DNA of 64,000 nucleotides from CAWGXG01 sp963826505. GTDB lineage: Bacteria; Chloroflexota; Anaerolineae; Aggregatilineales; Aggregatilineaceae. Positions 1-6,895 of this stretch are shown one piece after another (the stretch's first letter is position 1; the number at the start of each line of letters is the position of its first letter). Below the pieces are notes generated by a model. The model was not told where the DNA came from, ran no database searches, and was given only the letters and a program-made list of their open reading frames with translations. Both the position numbers and the translations under genes were made by a program. Location: positions 62,001 to 126,000 of the forward strand of contig CAWGXG010000009.1 of assembly GCA_963826505.1 (NCBI GenBank), written 5' to 3'.

Positions 1-737
1 TCGGAATCGGCCCACAGCAGGCGCACTCCGGAAACCGTCGCGGTGACCTCGTAATGCAGCACGGCATTATAATACGGCGAAAACCACAGATCGGCTTGCA
101 CATTGACGGCGCTCTCGCCCGTGGCGCGGATAGCCGGTACGATCACATCACCGGGGGCGAATCCGTACTGCCAGGTGGGCACACCAGCGATCTCACGACG
201 AAAGCCAGTCGGGGTGGCGCTGGCGACTCCGCCGATAATCTGGCCCGCGGACAGATCCGCGATCACCGCGCCGGGGGTCTGACCGCCCGTGTCGGGCGTG
301 CATTTGCCGTTGACATCCACCGTATAGCTGTCATTGATAAAGCGCACGCCTTCCAGCTTGAGCGGGGCATTGCCGGGCAGAAAAGCCGGACCCTCGACTG
401 ACAGCACCACGCGCCGCGTTTGGCCCAGCTCGTTGGCTTGCACTTCGGCCTTCAGCGCTCCGGTAGCGGACTCGCCTGAATCGTCGAACTGTCCGTCGAA
501 CGTACCCGTCACCTTGTAAGACCATCCAAGGCGCTCGGACAGATGCAGATCGATGGGGTTGGCCTGGATGACCGAATAGCCCGCGGGCGGCGCGTTTGTC
601 GTCAGAAATATGGACGTCGGAAGCGTTTCGAAACTCGCGACAGTGGGCACGACCACGTCGCCCCGATTGGCTGACCCGCACGCCGTCAACATGACGATCA
701 GGCCCACGATCCCTGCGGTGAGTGCTGAACGGCGCAT
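1..737 (-). CDS. lipoprotein of unknown function, C-terminus cut by window edge
   Basis: Reading from an ATG at 737 gives an open frame that runs off the left edge (about 245 residues visible). The first 20 residues are a lipoprotein signal: charged start MRRSA, hydrophobic core GLIVMLTA, then a lipobox LTAC with the lipidated Cys near residue 19. The mature part is rich in beta-type segments and Gly/Val/Thr and looks like an extracytoplasmic domain, but I recognise no family. A GGAG ribosome site lies about 11 bases upstream. A TATAAT-like -10 sits on this strand at 816-821 without a convincing -35. Anchored outside the membrane by lipid is inferred; the role is unknown. Several shorter frames on both strands here are shadows. 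Confidence 0.75.
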   Translation of the reverse strand, partial: MRRSALTAGIVGLIVMLTACGSANRGDVVVPTVASFETLPTSIFLTTNAPPAGYSVIQANPIDLHLSERLGWSYKVTGTFDGQFDDSGESATGALKAEVQANELGQTRRVVLSVEGPAFLPGNAPLKLEGVRFINDSYTVDVNGKCTPDTGGQTPGAVIADLSAGQIIGGVASATPTGFRREIAGVPTWQYGFAPGDVIVPAIRATGESAVNVQADLWFSPYYNAVLHYEVTATVSGVRLLWADS

Positions 738-928
738 AGCAGACTGTCTCCGTAATAGAAAAACCCTATATAGGCGCTTGCGAAGCATAGAAAATCCTCT
801 GATAATGGTGGGGGAATTATAGCTGTTTCGGGGAATTTGGGATAGCAGCGCAAGGTGCAATCAAATTCTAGTGTAAAAACATAAGAAATTACCAAAATAT
901 CAGCAAATGTGATATGATGTTAGTAGAT

Positions 929-957
929 TTGACATGGGTACAAATGATACGTATAAT
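929..957 (+). promoter_or_regulatory. consensus sigma-70-type promoter
   Basis: TTGACA at 929-934 and TATAAT at 952-957 with a 17-base spacer: a perfect housekeeping promoter. It lies in an AT-rich gap (738-1218) between the divergent lipoprotein gene and the BTAD regulator, and implies an untranslated leader of roughly 250 bases before the ATG at 1219. I see no protein-coding gene in this gap; a second TATAAT at 1087-1092 lacks a matching -35. Confidence 0.7.
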
Positions 958-1218
958 AATTTGCCAATCCATTAGTGAAGGACTTTAGGAGTATGTAGTT
1001 ATATATGAAGTTCTTTGAAAGTGTCGGACCAACCTAATATTGGGTAATATATTCTTCTTGAAATGAATAATTCTGGGATGCAAAGGTATAATGTTTTGGG
1101 GCATTGCGGTCCGAGGGTGGGGCATTATATGCGGAGCATACCAGTCGATCCTTTTGCCGGAGCCTGGAAAGCACCATAAGCGGAGGTCTTCCAGAGGCAA
1201 CCACCAAGGAAGTGCACT

Positions 1219-2490
1219 ATGCCATCGCAAATAACGCAAGTGGCGGATACCACTGTTGAGTTGTTCGACGAAAAAACTCACAACAAGCCCTTGCTTCTGA
1301 TCTATCCGCGCCACCGCAGTCACAGCGCGCTGGTCGCGATGTTCCTCGAAAAATTCGGTCAGAACGTGCTCTATTACAGTCTGCGCGAGGACGACACCAC
1401 GCTGACAGACTGGCTTGATCATCTCGTCAATGACTTCTCGTTCCCCGAATCCTTTGGGACCCAAACCCGCGCCGCACTGGCAGAGCACGCCTCCCCGCGC
1501 GATCTGGCGGCGGCGTTTGGCGCTGACCTGTTTACGCTGCGCTCCGATCCGTACATTCTGCTGCTTGACTCGTTCGACAACCTGTCGCGCTCAAAAGACG
1601 TGGCGACTTTCTTCGAGGCATTACCCAAGCAGATGCCGTCACAGGCCCAAATCGTGATCAATGCACGATTATTGCCGCTGCGCCCATGGAACGATTTGAT
1701 TCTGGCTGGCAAGGCGGAGGTCATCGGCAACGAGTCGGCGCTGAGCGATGGCATCTTTGGCGAGGATTCCCGGCGGGGCCAGTTGGAAGTCTTCGCGCTG
1801 TCCGGCGGACACGTCTATATCGACGGGATTCCGGTCGTGAGTTGGGACGGATCGCTACCAAAACATTTGTTCTACTTTTTCGTCGATCACCCGATGGTGA
1901 CTCGCGATGAGATTTTCCAGGTGTTTTGGCCACATATGTCCGTCAAAGAAGCGACCAACGTATTCCACGTCACCAAGCGCAAGATCAGCGAGCGGCTGGG
2001 GCACGAACTGACCAAATATTCAGGCGGATTCTACATCCCCTCACCCAAGCTCACCGTCCATTATGACGCGCGCCGCTTCGAAGATTCCGCCAATCACGCG
2101 GTCGAATTCGAAGACGATGCCCCCGCTGAATGGTATCGTGCGATACAATTGTATCGCGCCGAATTTCTGCCCGGCATCTCCATGCCCTGGGTGCAGCAGC
2201 GGCGTGACGAGCTGCGCAACAAGTATGCCCAGGCGTTGATCGGACTGGGGCGTTTGCACCGGGGATTGGGCGAGCTGGATGAAGCGTTGGGTTATCTTCA
2301 GCGCGCGCTGCGCGAAAAACCAGACTGGGAAGACGTGCATCGCGACGTGATGATGATTTACTACCAGCAGGGTTTGCGCGAAGAAGCCATCGGCCAATAC
2401 GAACAGCTAGCCAACACCCTGCATCGCATGTTCAACATCAACCCCACCCGCGAGACGACCCGCCTGTATGAAGTCATCAAGGCGGTTTAG
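1219..2490 (+). CDS. BTAD-domain (SARP-like) transcriptional regulator with degenerate MalT-like ATPase domain
   Basis: 423 residues. The N-terminal ~190 residues follow the pattern of MalT/LuxR-type STAND ATPases (LLLIYPRHRSHSALVAMFL where the P-loop should be, then YILLLDSFDN as a Walker B-like strand) but have no GxxGxGK[ST] nucleotide-binding loop. Residues ~195-290 fit a winged-helix DNA-binding domain with an effector-side strand (VFALSGGHVYIDG start, then FYFFVDHPMVTRDEIFQVFWP). Residues ~295-420 fit the bacterial transcriptional activator (BTAD) helical repeat domain (RAEFLPG, LGRLHRGLGELDEALGYLQR). An AAGGAAG ribosome site precedes the ATG. It is probably a cytoplasmic regulator that has lost ATP switching; its targets are unknown. 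A consensus promoter lies 260 bases upstream. Confidence 0.8.
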   Translation: MPSQITQVADTTVELFDEKTHNKPLLLIYPRHRSHSALVAMFLEKFGQNVLYYSLREDDTTLTDWLDHLVNDFSFPESFGTQTRAALAEHASPRDLAAAFGADLFTLRSDPYILLLDSFDNLSRSKDVATFFEALPKQMPSQAQIVINARLLPLRPWNDLILAGKAEVIGNESALSDGIFGEDSRRGQLEVFALSGGHVYIDGIPVVSWDGSLPKHLFYFFVDHPMVTRDEIFQVFWPHMSVKEATNVFHVTKRKISERLGHELTKYSGGFYIPSPKLTVHYDARRFEDSANHAVEFEDDAPAEWYRAIQLYRAEFLPGISMPWVQQRRDELRNKYAQALIGLGRLHRGLGELDEALGYLQRALREKPDWEDVHRDVMMIYYQQGLREEAIGQYEQLANTLHRMFNINPTRETTRLYEVIKAV

Positions 2491-2552
2491 CCGTCGCATG
2501 ACCGTCAGCAAGGGCGGTCGCGGTTCCGACCTGATCAGCGCCGTTTTGGAGA

Positions 2553-3230
2553 ATGCGAACGGCGCTGTTTGTGTTCCTGGGTGGCTGCATCCCAGTCCGC
2601 CATCACGTGCTAGCCTGGTCTTCTGAGCATGCCGGTGAAACGCAAAACCGAGTCCCCCAACCGCCCGACCCCAAGATCGTGCGCCATATTCCCGATGGCG
2701 ACCACACGCTGACCGTCCAGGTGACGCCGGATGCACGTCTGCGGCGCACCGCGCGTTGGACCGTGCAGCAGGACGCGATCGTCGTGCGCATTCCGCCGCA
2801 GATGCCCGGTGCCGCCCTTGACCGCGTGTTGGACGACATCGTAGCCCGCGTGCTGCGCCAGCGATCGCGCGCCCGCCGTCAAAACGACGGCGACCTGGAA
2901 CAGCGCGCCCGCGCCATCAACGACAAGTATTTCGACGGTGCGCTGGCATGGCACACGATCCGTTGGGTGAGCAATATGCAGCGCCGCCTGGGAAGCTGCA
3001 CGGAGGGCGGCGCGACCGATGGCGATATTCGCATTAGCGATCGCATCCGCGACTGGCCGCCTTACGTGGTGGATTACATCATCGCGCACGAGCTGGCTCA
3101 CCGCCGCCATCCCGATCACAGCCCGGCCTTCTGGGAGTACCTGGCCCGTTACCCCCACCTTGAACGCGCGCGCGGCTTCATCGAAGGCATCGCGTACGCG
3201 CAGGGTGACGATCCTGACAGCCTGATGTGA
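2553..3230 (+). CDS. YgjP/DUF45-type zinc metallopeptidase-like hydrolase
   Basis: 225 residues as read. The C-terminal half carries the family's signature: NMQRRLGSCT, then a long helix VVDYIIAHELAHRRHPDHS with the HEXXH zinc site and a third His, as in the M48/SprT-like YgjP family. The N-terminal half (TLTVQVTPDARLRRTARW..VVRIPP) is the strand-rich part typical of these proteins. The start is uncertain: the ATG at 2553 has a GGAG only four bases upstream, and a GTG at 2679 would begin directly at the conserved region. The first 40 residues look unlike the family and may not be translated. Substrate unknown. It runs toward the minus-strand DnaJ-domain gene, ending four bases from it. Confidence 0.75.
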   Translation: MRTALFVFLGGCIPVRHHVLAWSSEHAGETQNRVPQPPDPKIVRHIPDGDHTLTVQVTPDARLRRTARWTVQQDAIVVRIPPQMPGAALDRVLDDIVARVLRQRSRARRQNDGDLEQRARAINDKYFDGALAWHTIRWVSNMQRRLGSCTEGGATDGDIRISDRIRDWPPYVVDYIIAHELAHRRHPDHSPAFWEYLARYPHLERARGFIEGIAYAQGDDPDSLM

Positions 3231-3234
3231 GCGC

Positions 3235-4275
3235 TCAGCGGCGCACGATCACATCGCACGGCTGGAGCGTTTCCCCATACCCCAGCTCAATCTGCAAACG
3301 GACCGCGTAATACCCGTCTGGCTGCCCATCCATGTCCACCGGCGCTTCGGTCAGCAGGCCGTCGACGATGGCCGGTTCGGCGATGCTTTGCGGCTCGGGC
3401 GGCGATCGCACCTCAACCCATTGGCTGGGAACGGAATTAAGCGTCATCGTGCGTCCCAGGTAGCCGACCTGAATGTGGTAAGCCCACATGGCAGGATGGT
3501 TGACCGTCCCCCGCACCAGGAACGTATCGCCGACCCGATCGCCGCTGACGGGCGCGGTAATCTGGATCGCTGGATCCGAACAGTCCGAATAGAGCTGATC
3601 CGGCGTACCGGGCAGCACGGTCGGCGGTGAGGTAGGCAGCGGGGGCAAGTGATTGTCAAACAGGGCGGGCAGTGACGCGTTTTGTTCCGGCGTGATAAAC
3701 AGGTATACGATCAGCGCCACGTTGAAGGCCAGAACCAGCGTCAGCATCGTGAGCAGCCCGGCGTAGGGGCTGCGCCACAGTCCGACCAGCGTCATCCAGG
3801 ACGGCTCGAACGCGGCGAGGTGATGACGTTTGAGCCACGTCGCCACGCTGATCCAGACTGGCTGCGGCGGGCGTGCCGCTGCCCGGCGGCTTGCGCCCGG
3901 CGCGCGGCGACCCGGTGCCGGTTGGGCAGTGGCCTGTTCCCACCAGGGCCGGTTGGGATCATAGGGCGGACGGCCAAACGGAGCGCGGGCGGCGGGCGGC
4001 GCTCCGCGATCTGGCGCGGGCGTCGACGGCAGGTGCGGCCAGCGCAGCTGATCGTACTCACGGCGCAGAGCGGGTTCGCGCAGCACGTCGTAGGCTTCGT
4101 TGATGCGTTGGAGTTGTTCGGTCGCCCAATCGGTGCGATCGGGGTTGAGGTCGGGGTGAATTTCGCGCACGCAGCGCCGGTACGCCTGACGGACGTCATC
4201 GGGCGCGGCCGTCGCCGGGATTCCGAGAATAGTATAGTAATCCTGGGCGGGATCGTACGTGATTTTACGGCGCAT
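3235..4275 (-). CDS. DnaJ-domain membrane protein
   Basis: 346 residues. Residues ~10-75 form a J domain (DYYTILGIPATAAPDDVRQA, the HPD motif in REIHPDLNPDR, NEAYDVLREP), the part that stimulates Hsp70 ATPase. A Pro/Ala/Arg-rich linker follows, then one membrane helix at about residues 180-205 (LLTMLTLVLAFNVALIVYLFI). The C-terminal ~130 residues are an extracytoplasmic strand-rich domain with a conserved-looking PVSGDRVGDTFLVRGTVNHP stretch, similar in style to Ig-like domains found on spore and surface proteins. There is no Gly/Phe region or zinc centre, so it is not a canonical DnaJ. It lies 23 bases downstream of the zinc-ribbon gene and is probably cotranscribed with it. Confidence 0.85.
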   Translation of the reverse strand: MRRKITYDPAQDYYTILGIPATAAPDDVRQAYRRCVREIHPDLNPDRTDWATEQLQRINEAYDVLREPALRREYDQLRWPHLPSTPAPDRGAPPAARAPFGRPPYDPNRPWWEQATAQPAPGRRAPGASRRAAARPPQPVWISVATWLKRHHLAAFEPSWMTLVGLWRSPYAGLLTMLTLVLAFNVALIVYLFITPEQNASLPALFDNHLPPLPTSPPTVLPGTPDQLYSDCSDPAIQITAPVSGDRVGDTFLVRGTVNHPAMWAYHIQVGYLGRTMTLNSVPSQWVEVRSPPEPQSIAEPAIVDGLLTEAPVDMDGQPDGYYAVRLQIELGYGETLQPCDVIVRR

Positions 4276-4298
4276 GTGCGATGCGGTTCCCCCGGGAC

Positions 4299-4637
4299 TT
4301 AGCGGCGGCCAAAGCGATTTTCTGCCTCGGCGAATTCTTCCGGGTTGACCTCAAGCATCACCAGGCCACAGTTGCGGCACACCTGCGCGCTGACATTGAC
4401 CATACGCCTGAACGGTCGCAGCAGCCGCGAGATTTTCGGCAGTTTGAGCGCGCGCGGGGCAAGCTGAAGCTGGCGAAATTTGTCGCTGTAATCGATGAGA
4501 TAGGCCGAAGCCAGATCGGGTGAGGAACAGCGCGGGCACTGCCAATGCCGGTAACTGCCGGGGGCATAGGGTCCGGCCTCCGGAATCGAGGGAGGCGGTG
4601 CGACCGTGGGCGGATGAGAGCCGGGTTGATCGGGCAT
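4299..4637 (-). CDS. small zinc-ribbon protein
   Basis: 112 residues. Two CxxC knuckles, CPRC near residue 34 and CRNC near residue 87, are spaced as a split zinc ribbon. The N-terminal 30 residues are Pro-rich and probably disordered. Between the knuckles is a basic segment (RALKLPKISRLLRPFRRM). No enzyme motif. It is the first gene of a two-gene minus-strand unit with the DnaJ-domain protein, which suggests a shared chaperone or membrane-associated role (inference). A TATAAT -10 is present on this strand at 4698-4703, about 60 bases upstream of the start, but the -35 is weak. Confidence 0.65.
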   Translation of the reverse strand: MPDQPGSHPPTVAPPPSIPEAGPYAPGSYRHWQCPRCSSPDLASAYLIDYSDKFRQLQLAPRALKLPKISRLLRPFRRMVNVSAQVCRNCGLVMLEVNPEEFAEAENRFGRR

Positions 4638-4850
4638 GAGTGGTCACCTTTCGTACAGAGTTTGGGCACGCGCTGGCGGCGCTGCGGCATACTCCCGATT
4701 ATACACAACAATCGCGCTATTTTTGGTTGACTCTACGTGAATTTTCCGATCGCAGGGTGCAACTTCTGGCATAGCGCGTGCGTATTGTATGTAGAAATGA
4801 GATTGGAACCTGCTCTGACACTGCCAGCAGGATTGCGGAGGCAAGCAGCT

Positions 4851-5534
4851 ATGTGTGGAATGCGCGTGCGTAGACGTGACGATGGACGTTTCCTGGGTGG
4901 TTTCATCCTGGTCGCGCTGGGACTCATGTTCTTTATGGGAATCGGGTCCTGGTGGCCGCTCTTTATTCTGGTCCCGGGTTTGATGATGCTGTTTGCTGCA
5001 ATAAGCGGCGGTCAGGTCGGCGCAGCCGTGTTCTCCATCCCCGGCATGATCGTGACCGGGACCGGTGCCCTGCTGCTGGCGGCGTCATGGACTGGTTATT
5101 GGGAAAGCTGGGCCTACTCCTGGACACTCTACGTCTCCTTCATCGGGCTGGGCCTGATGTTGATGGGCAACAGCTTCAACGAGCGCGGGCTGATCGATGC
5201 CGGGCGCACGGTGGTCAAGATCGGGATCGGGCTGTTCGTCGGATTTGGGCTGCTGTTCGAGATCATTTTCAACATTGGCGGGCATACCGGGTTGGTGCCG
5301 GTCCTGCTGATCGCGCTGGGCGCGTACCTGCTGCTGCGTGATGGCACCGGCTCGCGGCTGCTGTCCGACGACTCACTGGGCGGCAAGCCCAAGCGCAAAG
5401 CCAAGCGCTCCGACGAGGTATTGTTCACCGGTCCGATCGTGTACGGATCGCGCGCGCCGCGTAACGGCTCGCGCCTGACCATCGGCGACGCCGAGGATAT
5501 CCCGGATTCCCCGCTCTCCGGAGACCACGTGTAA
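4851..5534 (+). CDS. polytopic membrane protein with cytoplasmic tail (LiaI/LiaF-like N-terminus)
   Basis: 227 residues from the ATG at 4851, chosen because GGAGG lies nine bases upstream; an in-frame ATG at 4860 is also possible. Six or seven hydrophobic segments fill residues ~15-175 (FLGGFILVALGLMFFMG, WWPLFILVPGLMMLF, MIVTGTGALLLAAS and others). The short helices with paired Trp resemble the membrane domain seen in LiaI/LiaF and DUF5668 proteins. The last 50 residues are charged and basic (KPKRKAKRSDE) and probably cytoplasmic. No catalytic motif. Function unknown; a role in envelope stress sensing is only a guess from the fold type. A strong terminator follows. Confidence 0.6.
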   Translation: MCGMRVRRRDDGRFLGGFILVALGLMFFMGIGSWWPLFILVPGLMMLFAAISGGQVGAAVFSIPGMIVTGTGALLLAASWTGYWESWAYSWTLYVSFIGLGLMLMGNSFNERGLIDAGRTVVKIGIGLFVGFGLLFEIIFNIGGHTGLVPVLLIALGAYLLLRDGTGSRLLSDDSLGGKPKRKAKRSDEVLFTGPIVYGSRAPRNGSRLTIGDAEDIPDSPLSGDHV

Positions 5535-5555
5535 CTCTTCTCAGACACCATCATC

Positions 5556-5601
5556 CAGCGGCCACGCGTAAGCTTTCTCCCGGCGCGTGGCCGCTGTCTT
5601 T
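5556..5601 (+). terminator. intrinsic terminator
   Basis: Perfect 13-base inverted repeat, CAGCGGCCACGCG at 5556-5568 and its complement at 5584-5596, followed by TCTTT. It lies just after the membrane protein gene. Beyond it, the gap to 5945 holds a TATAAT at 5659-5664 with no clean -35 and no convincing gene, which would give the next gene a leader of about 275 bases. Confidence 0.75.
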
Positions 5602-5945
5602 AGCACACCCGTGCGAAACATTTGCAACTTTTTTGCACTCTTCCAACGCGATGCGCGTTATAATGGGGAGTGTATTTATTCCACGTTTGGAGTTGCCCGA
5701 CCCGATGCCAACAGATCGAGGAGCGGGCGTTCTATTCTTTGTGATGCCGGACCGGGCCGGATCACACATCAACTATTTGAAGACATGCAGCACTCTTGAT
5801 AGTCCTTCGCCTGAACGCGGCGCGCTGGCCGTGGTGTGTTGCGCGCCGGTCAAACCACCGGAATTTAGGGGCGGCAGGCGGAGGGAAGCCGGGCACAATA
5901 GCATTCAACGTAGCGGTAACACAGAGAAAGGCCAAGGGGAACAGC

Positions 5946-6209
5946 GTGGGAGAAGCAGGCCGTATGAATACCGGTCGGAAGACCTATTTCATCCGTGTGA
6001 CGAACGTCGTGCTGTTCAACGCGATCGTGCAGGCGGCAGAGAAAGCGGCCGCCGCTAGCGGGGCGACGTTTGACGCGCGCCGCGTCCAGGGCTATTACGA
6101 GCTGGTCACGGACGGGGCCACCCTGTGGCAGGAGCTGTATCTGTACGGGCAGATGCTCGCCCAGGCGCAGGACGAGAACATCGAAGGGGGCGAGGAACAT
6201 CTCGCCTGA
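5946..6209 (+). CDS. small conserved-looking protein of unknown function
   Basis: 87 residues from the GTG at 5946, which has AGGGGA five bases upstream. An ATG at 5964 (81 residues) has GGAGAA nine bases upstream and is equally good. The protein begins TYFIRVTNVVLFNAIVQAAE, an N-terminal strand plus amphipathic helix, and ends in an acidic helix (LYGQMLAQAQDENIEGGEE). No Cys, no membrane segment, no motif I recognise. It is preceded by a long possible leader and followed directly by a bidirectional terminator, so it is transcribed alone. I believe it is coding because of the ribosome sites and the balanced residue composition; the overlapping 141-residue frame at 5633-6058 is not supported. 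Confidence 0.5.
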   Translation: MGEAGRMNTGRKTYFIRVTNVVLFNAIVQAAEKAAAASGATFDARRVQGYYELVTDGATLWQELYLYGQMLAQAQDENIEGGEEHLA

Positions 6210-6235
6210 CGGCGCGCAGCGCCTCCGCGTAACAC

Positions 6236-6269
6236 AAAGAGCCATGACGGATCAGGTCATGGCTCTTTT
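6236..6269. terminator. bidirectional intrinsic terminator
   Basis: 13-base perfect stem (6236-6248 with 6256-6268, seven-base loop) flanked by A-rich and T-rich sides. It can end the plus-strand small gene and the minus-strand tRNA-Ser pair. Confidence 0.8.
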
Positions 6270-6276
6270 GATCAGG

Positions 6277-6366
6277 CGGGGAGGACAGGATTCGAACCTG
6301 CGAACCGGTTTTAAGCCGGTTAACCGCTTAGCAGGCGGCCCCAATCGTCCACTCTGGCACCTCCCC
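6277..6366 (-). tRNA. tRNA-Ser (GCT anticodon)
   Basis: 90 bases on the minus strand. Acceptor stem GGGGAGG pairs with CCTCCCC, discriminator G, anticodon loop CTGCTAA giving GCT, a long class II variable arm (GGTTAACCGGCTTAAAACC region) and a T arm containing GGTTCGAATCC. CCA is not encoded. It reads serine codons AGC/AGU. It lies 22 bases downstream of the second tRNA-Ser and shares its promoter and terminator. Confidence 0.95.
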
Positions 6367-6388
6367 GTTCGGAATATACAGTTATTGG

Positions 6389-6476
6389 CGGAGGGAGAGG
6401 GATTCGAACCCCCGGAGACGTATAACGCCTCAGTGGTTTTCAAGACCACCGCCTTAAACCACTCGGCCATCCCTCC
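6389..6476 (-). tRNA. tRNA-Ser (TGA anticodon)
   Basis: 88 bases on the minus strand. Acceptor GGAGGGA pairs with TCCCTCC, discriminator G, anticodon stem GTGGT/ACCAC with loop CTTGAAA giving TGA, long variable arm, T arm with GGTTCGAATCC. CCA is not encoded. It reads UCA-type serine codons. First gene of a two-tRNA unit. Confidence 0.95.
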
Positions 6477-6516
6477 GGGTTTGCCGTCAGACGGACAGTC
6501 CCTCCGAGACGGTGAC

Positions 6517-6545
6517 AGTATAGCATGTTCAAAAAGCACGGTCAA
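6517..6545 (-). promoter_or_regulatory. promoter of the tRNA-Ser pair
   Basis: On the minus strand: TTGACC (6545-6540), 17-base spacer, TATACT (6522-6517), with the -10 about 40 bases upstream of the first tRNA. A good housekeeping promoter match at the expected place. Confidence 0.75.
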
Positions 6546-6681
6546 CCGTCAACCGGGGGGTAAGAACGGGGCCGCAGCGATGAAAATCGACCTCACCGCC
6601 TGACCTCGCTGCGTTCGGTTTTCCGGGTGTGAGCAAAGGTTGACAGTCAAGCGCTTGACAATCTTACGCTAGCGGGTTAGC

Positions 6682-6735
6682 TCCTCCCTTCCGCCTGCGG
6701 GCGGCATTCCCTCCCCGCGAGAAAAAGGTCGGGGG
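6682..6735. repeat. GC-rich palindromic intergenic element (copy 1)
   Basis: A C/T-rich arm, a CCGCCTGCGGGCGG core that folds on itself, and a G-rich arm. It resembles the element at 30238-30307 in the opposite orientation. The rest of the 6546-6895 gap contains only a promoter candidate. Confidence 0.45.
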
Positions 6736-6797
6736 ATAAGCGCTTGCTCAAACCTCCCTGACAGGTTTTGCCCGCGTTGACGCGTTTTCCCCCTGGC

Positions 6798-6826
6798 TGG
6801 ACGTAAACGCAAACCTGGTCTAAACT
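6798..6826 (+). promoter_or_regulatory. possible promoter for the dehydrogenase gene
   Basis: TGGACG at 6798-6803, 17-base spacer, TAAACT at 6821-6826, each matching four of six consensus bases, about 70 bases upstream of the chosen start at 6896. Confidence 0.4.
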
Positions 6827-6895
6827 GATACTCAGTACACGCTAATGTTAACCGGTGCCGAAACGGCACACCCTAGCACATCATGGAGAAGGCAG

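Noticed and set aside
5915..5931. Shared CACAGAGAAAGGC string at about 5920 and 24050
   Set aside because: Too short and without flanking similarity to call a repeat family.
5880..5935. Resemblance of the GGAGGGAAGCCGGG stretch to SRP RNA or cobalamin riboswitch cores
   Set aside because: Only a short string matches; the partner helices and remaining conserved blocks are absent.
5633..6058. 141-residue plus-strand frame before and overlapping the small unknown gene
   Set aside because: No ribosome site, low-complexity Arg-rich end, and it overlaps a better-supported gene in another frame.
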